Below, one piece after another: positions 9,678 through 20,440 of a stretch of 36,013 nt of DNA. Where the stretch lies: NCBI GenBank assembly GCA_003427395.1, contig BFEA01000300.1, forward strand, positions 486,156-522,168, given 5' to 3'. Positions within the stretch are counted from its first letter, which is position 1. Each line of letters opens with the position of its first letter. Under the pieces are notes generated by a model. It ran no database searches, had not been told where the DNA came from, and saw only the letters and a program-made list of their open reading frames with translations. The stretch is from Chara braunii (taxonomy: Eukaryota > Streptophyta > Charophyceae > Charales > Characeae). The translations under genes and the position numbers were made by a program.

Positions 9678-10532
9678 CCCTATTTTCAGTACGGTCGGCC
9701 GCCCTAAGTGAAGGCAGACTCGACCAAGGCCTACAGGCCCATTTTGGGGTCACCACGCAACTGGGGAAATTCAGGCAGTTGCGCAGCGCCAGTTGGTTGA
9801 TAGCGCCCAGGCCCAGGCTGCCTTTTTCGCGTGTAACTGAGGCAGGCCCTGGGCCAGATGCGCAACATGGGCCGAACACAGGCCGCGGGCAGTTGGGCAT
9901 GGGTAACCACCACAGGCCCTGGGCCTGATTCATTCCGACTGGGGCTCAGCCTCAAGGGGCCTACCGGAAGCTTCTGGATCAACGGCCAGTGGCAGGCAGC
10001 CCGCACGCGGCAGGCGGGTCACTTCCATTTAGGAAAGTGCCTGCCCCAGGACTCCTTATTCTGGCACTGGCTGCATGCTGTGCAAGAGCTGCTGTGCTAC
10101 ACGCTGGCCAGGCTCACGCGCTCACGGGCGAGCTGAGAGAGAAGCAGGCAGTCATAGCCGAGCTGCGCTGAACGGCGTTGGCCGAGATCTGCTCGTACTT
10201 CGGGGAGCTGTTGACGTCACCAGTGGCATTGGAGATAGGCTAGATAGGACCTGTCATTTGTAGTCTGGGCGCAGAGCGCCAGATAGGATATCGACATTGG
10301 TTCTTTGTTGATGATGATGAGCTTTTGCTGTGCTCTTATTTGGTGGGACTCGTGTTGCAATTCTGCTTTTGGTTCGCGGTCACGACTATCTGGTCTCACG
10401 TGTATGGGACTAATCAAGTAAAAATAGTTTTGTTTGTAGGAATCTGAACTAACCTGTTGGACCTGAATGTGTAGACTTTGAAATAGCCACCAGTTAATTA
10501 ATCTATTTATTTTAAATCGGTTTGTGCATGAT
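9646..10532 (+). repeat. Left LTR of the chromovirus
   Basis: About 887 bp, matching 16183-17056. By hand alignment of the first 440 bases I count about 22 substitutions, roughly 5%. Compared with the right LTR it lacks about 27 bases near 10320 and about 107 bases near 10170. It keeps about 120 bases (10408-10528) that the right copy has lost between two GTG(T/C)ATG strings. No clear tRNA primer-binding site follows it, so its 3' limit is provisional. Confidence 0.8.
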
Positions 10533-10589
10533 GCTGCGGTAGGCATAGAGTGAGTGACCTAGTGCAGTCAGTATGCAGTTCTGTAGATT

Positions 10590-12509
10590 ATGAGCGACAG
10601 GGAGGAAACTAGAGAGGACGACAGGATCCCGCGATCAGCAAGGCGCCCCCCGACAGATTCCTGTTCCGCCAGCAGAGAGAAAGGCAGCAGCAGCAGCGAA
10701 TAGCTAGGGCCACAGAGGCAAGCAGGGTACTCGCAAGCGAGGCCGCTACTTCAGCAGTTATGGCAACTGCTGCGCAGCAGAGCTCCCAGGCTAGTAGTTC
10801 AGGGACTGTAGGGTCAATGGTCGCACAGACCCTGAGTCAGTCTACTGGCGTCATGGCAAGCCAGCCGCTAGTTCTGACTCCCGAAGAGATCGCCATACGA
10901 CAAGCAGATGCTCAGGAGGCACAGCTACAGAAGGCTTTAGGGGAGATAAAGGCAGAGAAAGAGAGAATGATTAGAAGAAGAGCGAGGATGCAACGAAGAC
11001 AAGCGGACATTAGTGAGTTAGAGGAGATGGACGTGACAACCGCGGATGATGATGTGGGGACCCTGAGGATGATCTTGCTAGATGTAGTAGAAATGCAGGA
11101 TCACCAAATGGCGCTCTCATAGGACATCCAACAGAGCCTGGTTGTGCTGGTTGGGCGGGCCTGGTGACTGGCCCGTGGTACAACCTCCTCCTGTTCCACC
11201 GGTGACTGGGGTATCCCCATACATAGCTCCAGCATCGGTCCAAGCCGTTTCCCTAGGTATGCCTTTGACAGGAGGGTTCTCAGCAGGTCCTAGTGTACAG
11301 ATTCTTGTACAGACAATGTATTCCCAACCTCCGTCGCAGGTTGTCGTAACTAGGCAGCCTGCTGTCTCGCAGCCTGCACAGCCACTGGGCACACAGCCCC
11401 AACAGCAGCTAGTGCAGCAGCCTGCACCCCCTGGGTCCACAGCCCGGAGTGGGACAGGTATTGGGACAAGGCCAATGGGTTCCAAAGACAGCCATCGCCT
11501 CACCCAAACCCTTTTCAGGGGACAGGAGGGGTGAAGACCCCGACACATGGTTGAGGTCAGTGTGAGGTCAGTGCCAGTCTACGTTAAGTGCAAGTTGACC
11601 TTGCCCCACGAGGAAGTGCTTGTGGCTGCCTCCTACCTTGAGGGGAGTGTCGCAAGATGGTTAAGCAGGCTAGTGCAATTTCAGGGATACGAACATGACT
11701 TCCGCATTTGGGCAGTCAACCAGAAACTGGAGGACGTCCTTCAGCTGGTGGAGGAAAGGTGGCATGATCCTCAGGAGGCCCAAAAGGCCACTGATGCGAT
11801 CATGACATTGAGTTTCATGTCAGTTAGGGATGCCACAGACGTTGTAGAGCGTCTGATCTGTGTACCTGGAGTTCGTTATGACCCCCAAGTCTTACTGACC
11901 ACTTACGTGAGGTGTCTTCCCATTCCACTCAGGAATCAGTTGGCAGGTGAGGCAAACACCAATGTGCACAACTTTCCCTCGTTTAGCAAGAAGGCCCTAG
12001 ACCTGGATGCAAAGATAGGGCACGGGCACCAACCCACTACGGATGGAAGGATGAAAACACTACCTCCCAACTGGAAGGCGAAGAGTCGCATCATGTTCGT
12101 CGACAACGATGGTTCTACCATCGAATTAGATGACGACTTCCAGGAGGGAGTAGGTATAGAGGTGGGCAGCGTAGAAGCTTCAGGAGTTGGAGCAGTCGCT
12201 GCCTCAATTCAAAAAGGCAAGGTGACCGGTAGACGACATGGAGGCTCCCGGTCTAGGAGTCAAGTGGACCCCAATGCTCCTCGATAGGAGAAAGCGCGTC
12301 TTACTGAGGATGTGTGGAGAGATCAGTATACTCGACAGGCTTGTATCCGTTGTGGCCAATATGGCCATAATCAGTTCAAATGCCGAAACAAGAAGGTAAT
12401 CGAGAAGATCCTGCCTACTATGGGGCAAGCGATGGGATCCCCCACTCCCGTAGGTAGCAATGTTGCCAGCAGTTATGGCACAACTCCGAGAAACACGTTG
12501 GGTCAGTAG
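10590..12509 (+). pseudogene. gag remnant with CCHC zinc knuckle
   Basis: The first ATG (10590) opens a short polar frame beginning MSDREETREDD. It meets a stop within 40 codons. A second frame takes over at about 10650 after a C-run and continues as a Gln/Ala-rich stretch to 11122. A Pro/Gln-rich linker follows in a third frame (about 11150-11470). The capsid-like core is in the frame 11547-12287 and includes YLEGSVARWLSRL, typical of retrotransposon Gag. An in-frame TAG at 12285-12287 interrupts it. Beyond the stop the same frame continues to a zinc knuckle, CIRCGQYGHNQFKC, at about 12343-12384, which matches C-x2-C-x4-H-x4-C exactly. Gag would package the element's RNA. This copy is broken in at least three places. 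Confidence 0.85.
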
Positions 12510-12619
12510 GAATGGTAGTTGTTCCTGCTAGGGTCGAGGTGGTGGACACACCCTCACCATCTCGAGAGATGGCCCAAGCTACTGCCTCCGATACCGTCCC
12601 GCAAACACATTCGGACCCA

Positions 12620-13035
12620 ACGATCCTCTGATCGTTGAATGTGTTTGAGTCCTTAGAGCTCGAGGAGGACTGGTCTAGATCAGACCCGCTAGCATCTTGG
12701 GCGGCTATGGCTAAAGCCCCGAAGGGTGAGTTATTTGTCGGCGAGATAGTCATCAATGGCCGTAAGGCCGGGGCCTACTATGACACTTGCTCGACGCGGA
12801 ACTTTATGAGTCGCGCGTGCGTTGAGAAGCTACGCTTATATGGGCAAGTGCAGCACCTGAGTCAACCTGTGGAGTCGACCTGTGCCAACAAAGAGTGCAC
12901 GATAGTCAATAACTACCTTAAGGACGTTGAGTGTTGTTTCCCGGGGAATTGAGACATCGCGTCTCGTTCCTAGTCAGTGATGATCTCCCGATGGACATCA
13001 TGTTGGGTATATACCATCTTTCGGTTGCGCAGCCC
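12620..13035 (+). pseudogene. Retropepsin-like protease remnant
   Basis: The catalytic region reads YYDTCSTRNFM at about 12777-12809. Gypsy proteases normally have D-S/T-G or a D-C-G-type triplet here. The Asp is kept but the Gly is replaced by Cys. After a frameshift near 12945 the C-terminal flap region resumes with DIMLGIYHL, matching the usual LG-x-x-W/H-L box. The enzyme would process Gag-Pol. The changed triplet and frameshift indicate it is inactive. Confidence 0.7.
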
Positions 13036-13209
13036 CAGTCTCACAGGGACCGAAAAGTGGTCAAACACACTTTGCCCGGTGGGGGAACCGACAGCTTACG
13101 TAAGTTTAAGGCTAGTAGTCCGATGGAGTTCTATGGGTGCATGTGTGCAGCCGCATTCTACAATTATTATAAGCAAAATCCGGAGGAGGATATGCATCTA
13201 GTTTATGTC

Positions 13210-13932
13210 TCTGCAGCAGGCGAGCCGGTGAAAATATCACCGAAGATTGAGGGAGTAGTCGCTAAGTACTCTGATCTATTCGAAGAGTCGAAAGGGGTTG
13301 TTGAGAGGGAGGTCGTCCACGTGATAAATATTATCCCAAGGTCTAGCATTCTGAAGGGTAGGATCTATCAAATGTCTCCAGGGGAGCTTGATGAGCTTCG
13401 CCGGTAACTCAAGGAACTCGTAGAGAAGGGTCGGATCCGGGCGAGCGTCTCCCCTTACGGATCTCCAATCCTATTTGTACCAAAGAAGGGGGGACCTTGA
13501 GGATGTGCATTGACTATAGGGGCCTCAATGCCATCACCGTCAAGAACAGAGAGCCTCTACCGCGCATCGATAACTTGTTGGACCTAGAGCAAGGGTGTCG
13601 GTACTTCAATAAGATAGATCTGAAGTATGGGTACCATCAGATTGCAATACAGTCTAAGGATCAACACAAAACCGCTTTTCAAACCAGGTACGGTCTGTAC
13701 GAGTTTGTGGTGATGCCTTTCGGCCTTTGCAATGCTCCTTGCACCTTTCAGCACACGATGAACCAGATCTTTCATGACTACTTGGACAAGTTTGTCATCG
13801 TGTACCTTGATCATATACTTATCTTCAGTAGGACTGTCGAGGAGCACGTTGGTCATTTAGACAAACTCCTTCCTTCGGTAGCACAAGCTCAAGATCAATG
13901 GCAAGAAGTGCAAGTTTGGCCGCACCCGTATC
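13210..13932 (+). pseudogene. Reverse transcriptase remnant with altered YLDD box
   Basis: The N-terminal part (…GRIYQMSPGELDELRR) stops at a TAA (13405-13407). The frame continues past it with [19 protein letters not shown] frameshift near 13490 leads to MCIDYRGLNAIT and KIDLKYGYHQI, which holds the first catalytic Asp. The signature box reads VYLDHILIFS at about 13800-13829. The second Asp of YxDD is replaced by His (codon CAT at 13812-13814). A further frameshift at about 13880-13935 separates this from the connection and RNase H frame. RT would copy the element RNA into DNA. The Asp-to-His change alone is expected to abolish activity. Confidence 0.9.
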
Positions 13933-14802
13933 TTGTACTTGGGTCATGAGATTTCCACAAAGGGATTGAAGCCCGATGACTCGAAGGTGGTCAGCATTTG
14001 TGATTGGCCGCGTCCTCAGTCTGTGACTGAGATGAGGTCCTTCTTTGGGATTACCAGCTACTATTGCAATTTTGTGAAGAACTATAGCATAGTTGTCCCC
14101 CCTTTGACGAACCTGACTCGCCTTGACCCCCCATGGGAGTGGACAGACAGGTGTGAGGCAGCCTTCAGACATCTGAAGCATGCTTTGACACACCATGAGG
14201 TCTTGAAACTTCCTGATCCTGACAAGCCGTTTATAGTAACCACGGACGCCAGTCAATATGGCATAGGCGTCGTGCTCGCGCAGCAAGAGGGACCAAAGTT
14301 GAGGCTTGTCGAGTACATGTTCAAAAAGATGCCCTCTCAGAAGTTGGCTAGGTCCACCTATGAGAAGGAGCTTTATGTGATTTACAAAGCGCTAACCCAC
14401 TGGAGACACTACCTCCTTGGGAGGTTCTTCTACGTTAAGACTGATCATCAGACCCTGAAGTGGATGAGAACCCAGCCTGTGCTTTCCGATGCGCTGAAAC
14501 GCTGGATCGAAGTCATTGAGCAGTATGACTTCGAGCCCCAGTACATCAAAGGAGAATACAACAAAGTTACTGATGTGTTGTCGAGTAGGCCGAACTTTCT
14601 AGGTGCGATGATTACTGAGTTCGGGCTTGCAAACAATGTTACTCAATCTTTGGTGGAAGCCTACCACGAGGATTCATGTCAAAGATCATACGCAGACTCC
14701 AGGCGAAGGATAAAGCTACGTCTGAAGTTGATCAATGACCTGCTGTTCCTTGAGAAGGCCAGGAATAAACGTTTGTGTACCTACTCGGGAGTCTCTGCGT
14801 AG
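13933..14802 (+). pseudogene. RT connection and RNase H remnant
   Basis: This is the longest intact frame of the element, 289 codons. It starts with YLGHEISTKGLKPDDSKV (end of the RT thumb), then FFGITSYYCNFVKNYS. The RNase H domain shows its expected acidic residues in TTDASQYGIGVVL, YEKELYVIYKAL, KTDHQTLKWM and the final VTDVLSSRP. RNase H would remove RNA from the RNA-DNA hybrid. The frame ends at a TAG (14800-14802) before the integrase zinc finger, probably because of a small indel, since the integrase reads on in another frame. Confidence 0.9.
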
Positions 14803-14811
14803 TTTATTTTT

Positions 14812-15476
14812 AGGTGAGTGTCATGAGGCCACCAAACATTTTGGTTATAGAAAGACTGCAGCAAACTTGTTGCAACGGTTCTAGTGGCCCACAATGATGA
14901 AGGATGCAAAGTTGTATGTGGAGACTTGTCAAGTCTGTCAGCAAGACAAACCACGTACCCAGGCCCCTCTTGTGCTTCTTAAGCCACTTCCGATTTCGGA
15001 AAGGCCCGGTGAGAGCCTGTCCATGGACTTCATGGACACGCTGGTCACCAGCAAGAGCGGAATGAGACACATCTTTGTTATTATGGATAGGTTTAGTAAG
15101 TACGCTAGGTTAGTTGCAATGCCAGAAACAACGAGAACCGAGTACGTATTCAGACTATTTAAGAAAAACTGGGTCCGAGACTTTGGACTGCCAAAGTCTA
15201 TTATCAGCGACCGGGATGTCAGATTCACGAGCGAGTTGTGGAAGGCTGCAGCTGCAGAACAGGGTACCCAGTTACAAATGACTTCCGGGAACCATCCAGA
15301 AGCAAATGGGCAAGCAGAGCAGCTGAATTGCGCTTTTCAACACCTGCTGAGGCATTACATCAAGCCTAATCAGGTGGACTGGGATGAGAAACTTTCTCTC
15401 ATCGCCAGTCTCTATAACAATGTCGTGCACAGCGCAACAGGGATGAGCCCCAACAGCCTGCTACTGACTTTTAAAA
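14812..15476 (+). pseudogene. Integrase core remnant
   Basis: The N-terminal HHCC zinc finger reads ECHEATKHFGYRK, then an in-frame TAG (14882-14884), then ETCQVCQQDK. The catalytic core keeps all three acidic residues: MDFMDTL, SDRDVRFTS and the Glu in GQAEQLN. A one-base gain in an A-run at 15473-15476 ends the frame shortly after SPNSLLLTF. Integrase would join the element DNA to the chromosome. The catalytic triad is intact but the frame is not. Confidence 0.9.
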
Positions 15477-16139
15477 CCTAGACTGCCATTAGATTTTATC
15501 TCACCTGAGAATCAGCCTTCTGCTGCAACAGGCACTCTAGAATTTGCTTATGGATATGAGCACCTGATGCAGCAAGCTGTAGAACAAATGCACAAGGCAC
15601 AGATGGCAACGATAAAGTCTGAGAAAAAACACCGCTGCCCATCTACATTCCAAGTAGGGGACAGGGTCTGGGTCAAGTCCTCAGAACTGGGACAGGAGCA
15701 CGGGATCTCCCACAAGCTCATGCCACAGTACTTTGGACCATGAGAGGTTCTCGATATTGTCGGGGGTGATCCGGATGGGCCGTCATATGTAATTTGGATT
15801 CCTGGTCACCTCCGCACTGACACTGTCTTTCACGCCTCCAAACTTGCGCCTTTCAAGGAAACTGACCAGTTTCCCTCTCGTCGCTCAATGCTGCCTCCAG
15901 CCATGGATGGAGAGGTCGACATTCATGACATCGTGGACCACAGGGAAATGCCAGTTCGAAGACCAACAGGTAGGGGACGTCCTCCTAAGCCGAAGCTGCA
16001 GTATTGCGTTCGGTTCAGACATCACACTGATCCCAAGGAGGACAGATGGCTTACAAGGGAGGAACTGATGCAGACCGCTCCACAGGCTGTCGCTCACTAC
16101 GAGAAGTTACTGCTGAAAAAAAAACGCCAGATTGAGTAA
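15477..16139 (+). pseudogene. Integrase C-terminus with chromodomain-like tail
   Basis: The frame after the A-run indel starts with PRLPLDFISPENQ and continues through the GDRVWVKSSEL box typical of gypsy integrase C-termini. One TGA (15741-15743) lies where a Trp is usual. The tail from about 15900 reads EVDIHDIVDHREM, a basic proline linker, LQYCVRFRHHTDPKEDRWLT, and ends REELMQTAPQAVAHYEKL. This is the expected order of a degenerate chromodomain (beta strands, then a W-containing strand, then helix). Chromodomains steer integration toward particular chromatin. The terminal stop TAA is at 16137-16139. Confidence 0.8.
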
Positions 16140-16182
16140 TGGGACTTCTCAGAGGACTGTCGAAGTATGGAGGACGGAATAA

Positions 16183-17056
16183 GAGGCTCAAAGGCCTCGA
16201 TACGCCCTACTGGGCCCTATTTTCAGTGCGGCGCCCTAAGTGAAGGCAGGCTCGAACAAGGCCTACAGGCCCATTTTGGGGTCACCACACAACTGGGGAA
16301 ATTCAGGCAGTTGCGCAGCGCCAGTTGGTTGAGAGCGCCCAGGCCCAGGCTGCCTTTTTCACATGTAACTGAGGCAGGCCCTGGGCCAGATACGCAACAT
16401 GGGCCGAACACAGGCTGCGGGTAGTTGGGCATGCGTAACCACCACAGGCCCTGGGCCTGATTCATTCGGACTGGGGCTCAGCCTCACGGGGCCTACGGGA
16501 AGCTTCTGGATCAAGGCCCAGTGGCAGGCAGGCCGCACGCGGCGGGCAGGTCACTTCCATTTAGGAAAGTGCCTGCCCCAAGACTCCTCATTCGGGCACT
16601 GGCTGCATGCTGCGCTACACGCTGGCCAGGCTCACGCGCTCACCGGCGAGCTGAGAGAGAAGCAGGCAGCCATAGCCGAGCTGCGCTGCATACCTGGAGG
16701 AGGCGCATGGTGGTCCTTGAGTGCACGTGGCATCTCTGAGTGGGGGATCGAGGTTGTGAGTGATACGAGAGACATACCTGGTGCTTGAGGCGAACGGCAT
16801 TGGCCGAGATCTGCTCGTACTTCGGGGAGCTGTTGCCGTCACCAGCGGCATTGGAGATAGGCTAGATAGGATCTGCCATTTGTAGCCTGGGCGCGGAGCG
16901 CCAGATAGGATATCGACATTGGTTCTTTGTTGATGATGATGAGACTATTCGAACATTGTCACTTATGAGCTGTTGCTGTGCTCTTATTTGGTGGGACTCG
17001 TCTTGCAATTCTGCTTTTGGTTCGAGGTCACGACTATCTGGTCTCATGTGTATGAT
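16183..17056 (+). repeat. Right LTR of the chromovirus
   Basis: About 874 bp, matching the left LTR. It carries a block of about 107 bases (about 16688-16795) bounded by two CATACCTGG strings and a block of about 27 bases at 16943-16970, both missing from the left LTR. It lacks 13 bases near 16610 and about 120 bases at 17050. Most of these differences sit between short direct repeats, as expected of slippage or microhomology deletions. Confidence 0.85.
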
Positions 17057-17094
17057 GCTGCTTGGTTTCTGATTTTCCCTATCGCTCATTTTCC

Positions 17095-17192
17095 TTGCAC
17101 AGCCAAAAGACAGCAAAAAGAAGCACCGGAGTCACTCCGGTGCTTCGGCAAAGCTTGGCGCACAGTTCTTTTCCTTTTCGCCTCGGTAAAGA
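17095..17192. repeat. Diverged copy of the 134-bp repeat with palindrome
   Basis: The stretch resembles the units at 18606-18880 through CAGCCAAAAGA, GACAGCAAAA and CAAAGCTTGG(C/T)GC. Bases 17121-17145 form a perfect inverted repeat, AAGCACCGGAGT, one central C, and the exact complement. The 18.6 kb copies lack that palindrome. Confidence 0.55.
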
Positions 17193-17219
17193 GAGCCTCT
17201 GATCTAATTGTGGTCTAAG

Positions 17220-18600
17220 ATTCTGAGATTGAGATTGAAGAGTTTGGAGGGTTCGCGGTCTTTGACTTGCAGAAATTTAAGACATGAGAAAAGTGCAAAA
17301 CACATTTCTCGGAGAAGACTCACAGATGCTGAAATCACGGAACTCATATCATCATGTAATAGAATGAACAACCAAACACAAGTCCTGAAGGATCATATCA
17401 TGTAATCGAAGGTCAAGGGTTCAACTCTAATAAAGTCAACATTTTGAAGTGATGGGTTTGCTTTTTATTCCTTGGCTGAAACTTACTTAAAAAGTTCCAG
17501 AGTCACAGCTCAGCATTTCACACCAGGAGTCAACTCAAATAAATTCATGAGTTAAGGAAAAAGAGAACTGAAACTGAAATGGGTCAACGGAAACCATCAA
17601 GCACTCGATGCGATTCCGGACATTTTGTGTTTAGGGTGCAAGTTTAGCGTTTGATTTTACAGGGCACTAGCTTCGTGGTTTCAGATTTAGTGTTGCCCTT
17701 TCGACAGTCACATGAATGCGCATCGGGGGACAGAGGAGGAGGACTGGGCTTGGGTTCAGCGTTTGCAAGTTCATCGCTTGGGAAGGGAGAGTGTGCAGTG
17801 AGCGGGAGGGTTGGAGTTGGTTTCAGAGTTAGGGGGTTCAGATCAATGGCTTGGGAAAGGGTTCTTCCTGTTTGAATGGACGATAAAGACTGGAAAAAAA
17901 AAAGGGGGGGGGGGGCAAGCGGGATGTATCTCGGGAAAGGCCCCCCACTTACTCCAATTCTGTATTTGATGGTCCAGTACAAAGAATCCAGAGAAGTGCG
18001 CCCTTGCCCCTGCTGCTCGCAATTTTCAATGTGGACAACATGCAGTGCTCCTCAACTTAGGGTCGGACGGATGGGCCCATGTATGGTTCAGTTAGGGTAT
18101 GTTAAAAAAAAAAAAAAAAAAAAAGAAGAAGAGACGACGACGACCCTTGCAACCAAACATTCGGAAGCACGTATCCAGGCAAGAAGGACCTCACCCCCGA
18201 TCCTACCCTTGAGTACCCTCAAGTACCATCAAGGAAACCTCCCACTTGCTTTTGGTCTCTGGGGTCCGGCCGGTTTCCAAGAATGGGAAAAAAAATAAAA
18301 ATAAAAATAAAAACATTTCAAAATTTAAAGTGAGGGTGTCTTGTTTGCTAGGGACACATGGGAGGGCACCTGTGCAGGTCGCCCAGTCGTGCAGCCTCCC
18401 GCCTGAAAACTGAAAAAGAGCCCGGATTCAGGCTGCTTCTGGTGGGTACCGAAAAACCCATCGAGAAGAATTCCGAGAGGTTCTGACATACCCTGGGGAC
18501 CGCGGGAGGTTATCTGTCGGTGGAGGGAGGAGAAGGCGGGTATACAGTACATGGCCTCAGCAAACTTGAGAATCACGATTGATCAATCCGAGAAGTTCGG
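17220..18600. other. Intron sequence, no recognised gene
   Basis: The string GATTGAGATTGAAGAGTTTGG at 17226-17246 resembles the start of the 196-bp unit at 9291. A10 followed by G12 lies at 17894-17915, and a run of about 20 A at 18104-18124. A B-box-like GGGTTCAACTC occurs near 17418 without a clear A box. Frames of 74-140 codons are low in complexity or domain-free. Confidence 0.45.
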
Positions 18601-18605
18601 ATAAA

Positions 18606-18880
18606 CAGTGCTACCGGACCAAAATGGCTGGCGACGGCTGCCAAAAGCAAACGAAAACGCCACACGCTGAAATCTCGCCAAAGCTCGGAGCGCAGGGGGA
18701 TTGGGAGCTCGTGCACTTTGCCTCGGATGTACTGATGAGCGGTGCTACCGGACCACGACGGCTGGCGGGAACAGCCAAAAGAAAACAAAAACACCACGCT
18801 GGCGTTTCGACAAAGCTTGGTGCGCAGGGGGAATTAGAGGCTCGAGCATTTTGCCTCGGATGTACTCATGGTTTAAAGGG
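18606..18880. repeat. Tandem duplication, 134-bp unit, two copies
   Basis: The string GTGCTACCGGACCA recurs at about 18609 and 18743, a spacing of 134 bp. Both copies share ATGGCTGG or ACGGCTGG, CCAAAAG, a CAAAGCT(C/T)GG string, GCGCAGGGGGA and TTTGCCTCGGATGTACT. They are diverged at roughly one base in eight by eye. A third, more distant copy is at 17095-17192. Confidence 0.8.
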
Positions 18881-19536
18881 GTTTAAAGAGGGGGGAAACA
18901 TTAATTTGTTTCCTTTTTCTATCTTTGAGTCCTTTGATCGAGTAAGGAATTCTGAGGTGATCCTCAGGTGGAAGTTTGCATTCCAATTCTACACAACATT
19001 TTCTATTTCCAGAGTTTTTATATTTTTTTGTATTTTTTTCTTTCTTTTACACTGGGGCTATGCTAGACCCCAACCCCTGCAGGTCCAGCCAGGTCAGGCG
19101 GTCGAGCATGTCTCCGGGACCACAAGGCTTCTGGGTTTGGCATCCAAACAATGGAATGAAAAGAGAAAAAAATTGGAGGCATTGCAGTAACTTGGTAGCC
19201 AAACCAGTCCCCCTCCCCCCCCCCAAAAAAAAAAAAAGAAAAAAAAAGGGGAGGTGGTTCAAGAATATCACCTCGGCCTTTGGGCTTTACCATTCATTTT
19301 ACAGATTTTCACAAGTTTTTTCTTTTTCTTTTTGCAAAAAAGAGAGTTTAGGCCGCAGACCTCACAATCATCCCGATACTGAGAGCTTTACTCAGCTTAG
19401 CTCGACAACATGGTGCATTCCTTTTTCCTTTTTCAATAATTTGTCAAAGTTGCTATCTTTAGTTCCTCCTCCTACACTTCCAAGTTCTCAGCCAAACTGT
19501 CCAACCTTCCTCTTCCCCCCCCCCCGCCAAAAAAAA

Positions 19537-19901
19537 NNNNNNNNNNNNNNNNNNNNNNNNNNNNNNNNNNNNNNNNNNNNNNNNNNNNNNNNNNNNNNNN
19601 NNNNNNNNNNNNNNNNNNNNNNNNNNNNNNNNNNNNNNNNNNNNNNNNNNNNNNNNNNNNNNNNNNNNNNNNNNNNNNNNNNNNNNNNNNNNNNNNNNNN
19701 NNNNNNNNNNNNNNNNNNNNNNNNNNNNNNNNNNNNNNNNNNNNNNNNNNNNNNNNNNNNNNNNNNNNNNNNNNNNNNNNNNNNNNNNNNNNNNNNNNNN
19801 NNNNNNNNNNNNNNNNNNNNNNNNNNNNNNNNNNNNNNNNNNNNNNNNNNNNNNNNNNNNNNNNNNNNNNNNNNNNNNNNNNNNNNNNNNNNNNNNNNNN
19901 N
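19537..19901. other. Assembly gap (365 N)
   Basis: These bases are undetermined. The gap is flanked by C11-G-CC-A8 on its left and C10-A-CC-A9 on its right. These very similar homopolymer pairs probably stopped assembly and may mean that the two sides are collapsed copies of one repeat. Confidence 1.
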
Positions 19902-20082
19902 CCCCCCCCCCACCAAAAAAAAACCCTAGTTAACCCTCTCCTTTCTGATCTGATGACTTTCGCACGTTTTCAGTCCCACAGTTGGAGTTAAGTCCCATTG
20001 GTCATTATTTATTTAATTTATTAATCACCCTTCAAGACCTGCTTACAAGCTCACACTTTTGGGGAGACGGAACGAATGCTCA

Positions 20083-20440
20083 GCATTCGAGGGTTTAAGG
20101 TTTAGGGTTTAGAGTTGAAGATTGAAATACAAATGATAGAACCATGGTGGTTGAAAGATATTGAAGCACAAAGGATTTTGAAATTTCAATTTGCAGCTTA
20201 AGAGTTTACAATTTTGGGGCCGTTAGGGTTTAGGGTTTTATGGTGACAGCCATGGCTGTGGACTATCAGGATTCTTTCTTAAGGGTTTAGGTTTCAGGAT
20301 GCTTTAGGGTTAAGGGTTGGAAACGGCTTACATCCCTTGGTTCTTGGGAATTTAGGGTTTAGGGTTTTGGGAGTTTTAGACCTGGAGGGGATTTGGAGGG
20401 GTTTTGGACTCAAGTTTAGGGCTTTTAGGGTTTAGGCTGG
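20083..20440. repeat. Degenerate interstitial telomere-like region
   Basis: TTTAGGG or close variants recur at least a dozen times, at about 20095-20112, 20224-20237, 20281-20290, 20303-20314, 20352-20365 and 20415-20434. They are separated by T- and G-rich sequence derived from the same motif. All have the G-rich motif on the plus strand, as in the 7.1 and 9.27 kb tracts. No open frame. Confidence 0.75.

Larger units (their letters stand above)
9646..17056 (+). mobile_element. Degenerate Ty3/gypsy chromovirus
   Basis: Two direct LTRs flank an internal region in the order gag, protease, RT, RNase H, integrase and chromodomain-like segment. That order, with integrase last, defines Ty3/gypsy elements, and the C-terminal segment places it among chromoviruses. 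The element is about 7.4 kb. At least eight disabling stops or frameshifts were seen in the internal region, so it cannot encode its own proteins. It lies inside the large intron, antisense to the host F-box gene. The string GCTGC immediately precedes the left LTR (9641-9645) and follows the right LTR (17057-17061). This could be the 5-bp target duplication, but the LTR ends are not the usual TG and CA, so exact limits are uncertain. A purine-rich stretch (about 16169-16186) before the right LTR may be the polypurine tract. Confidence 0.9.
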
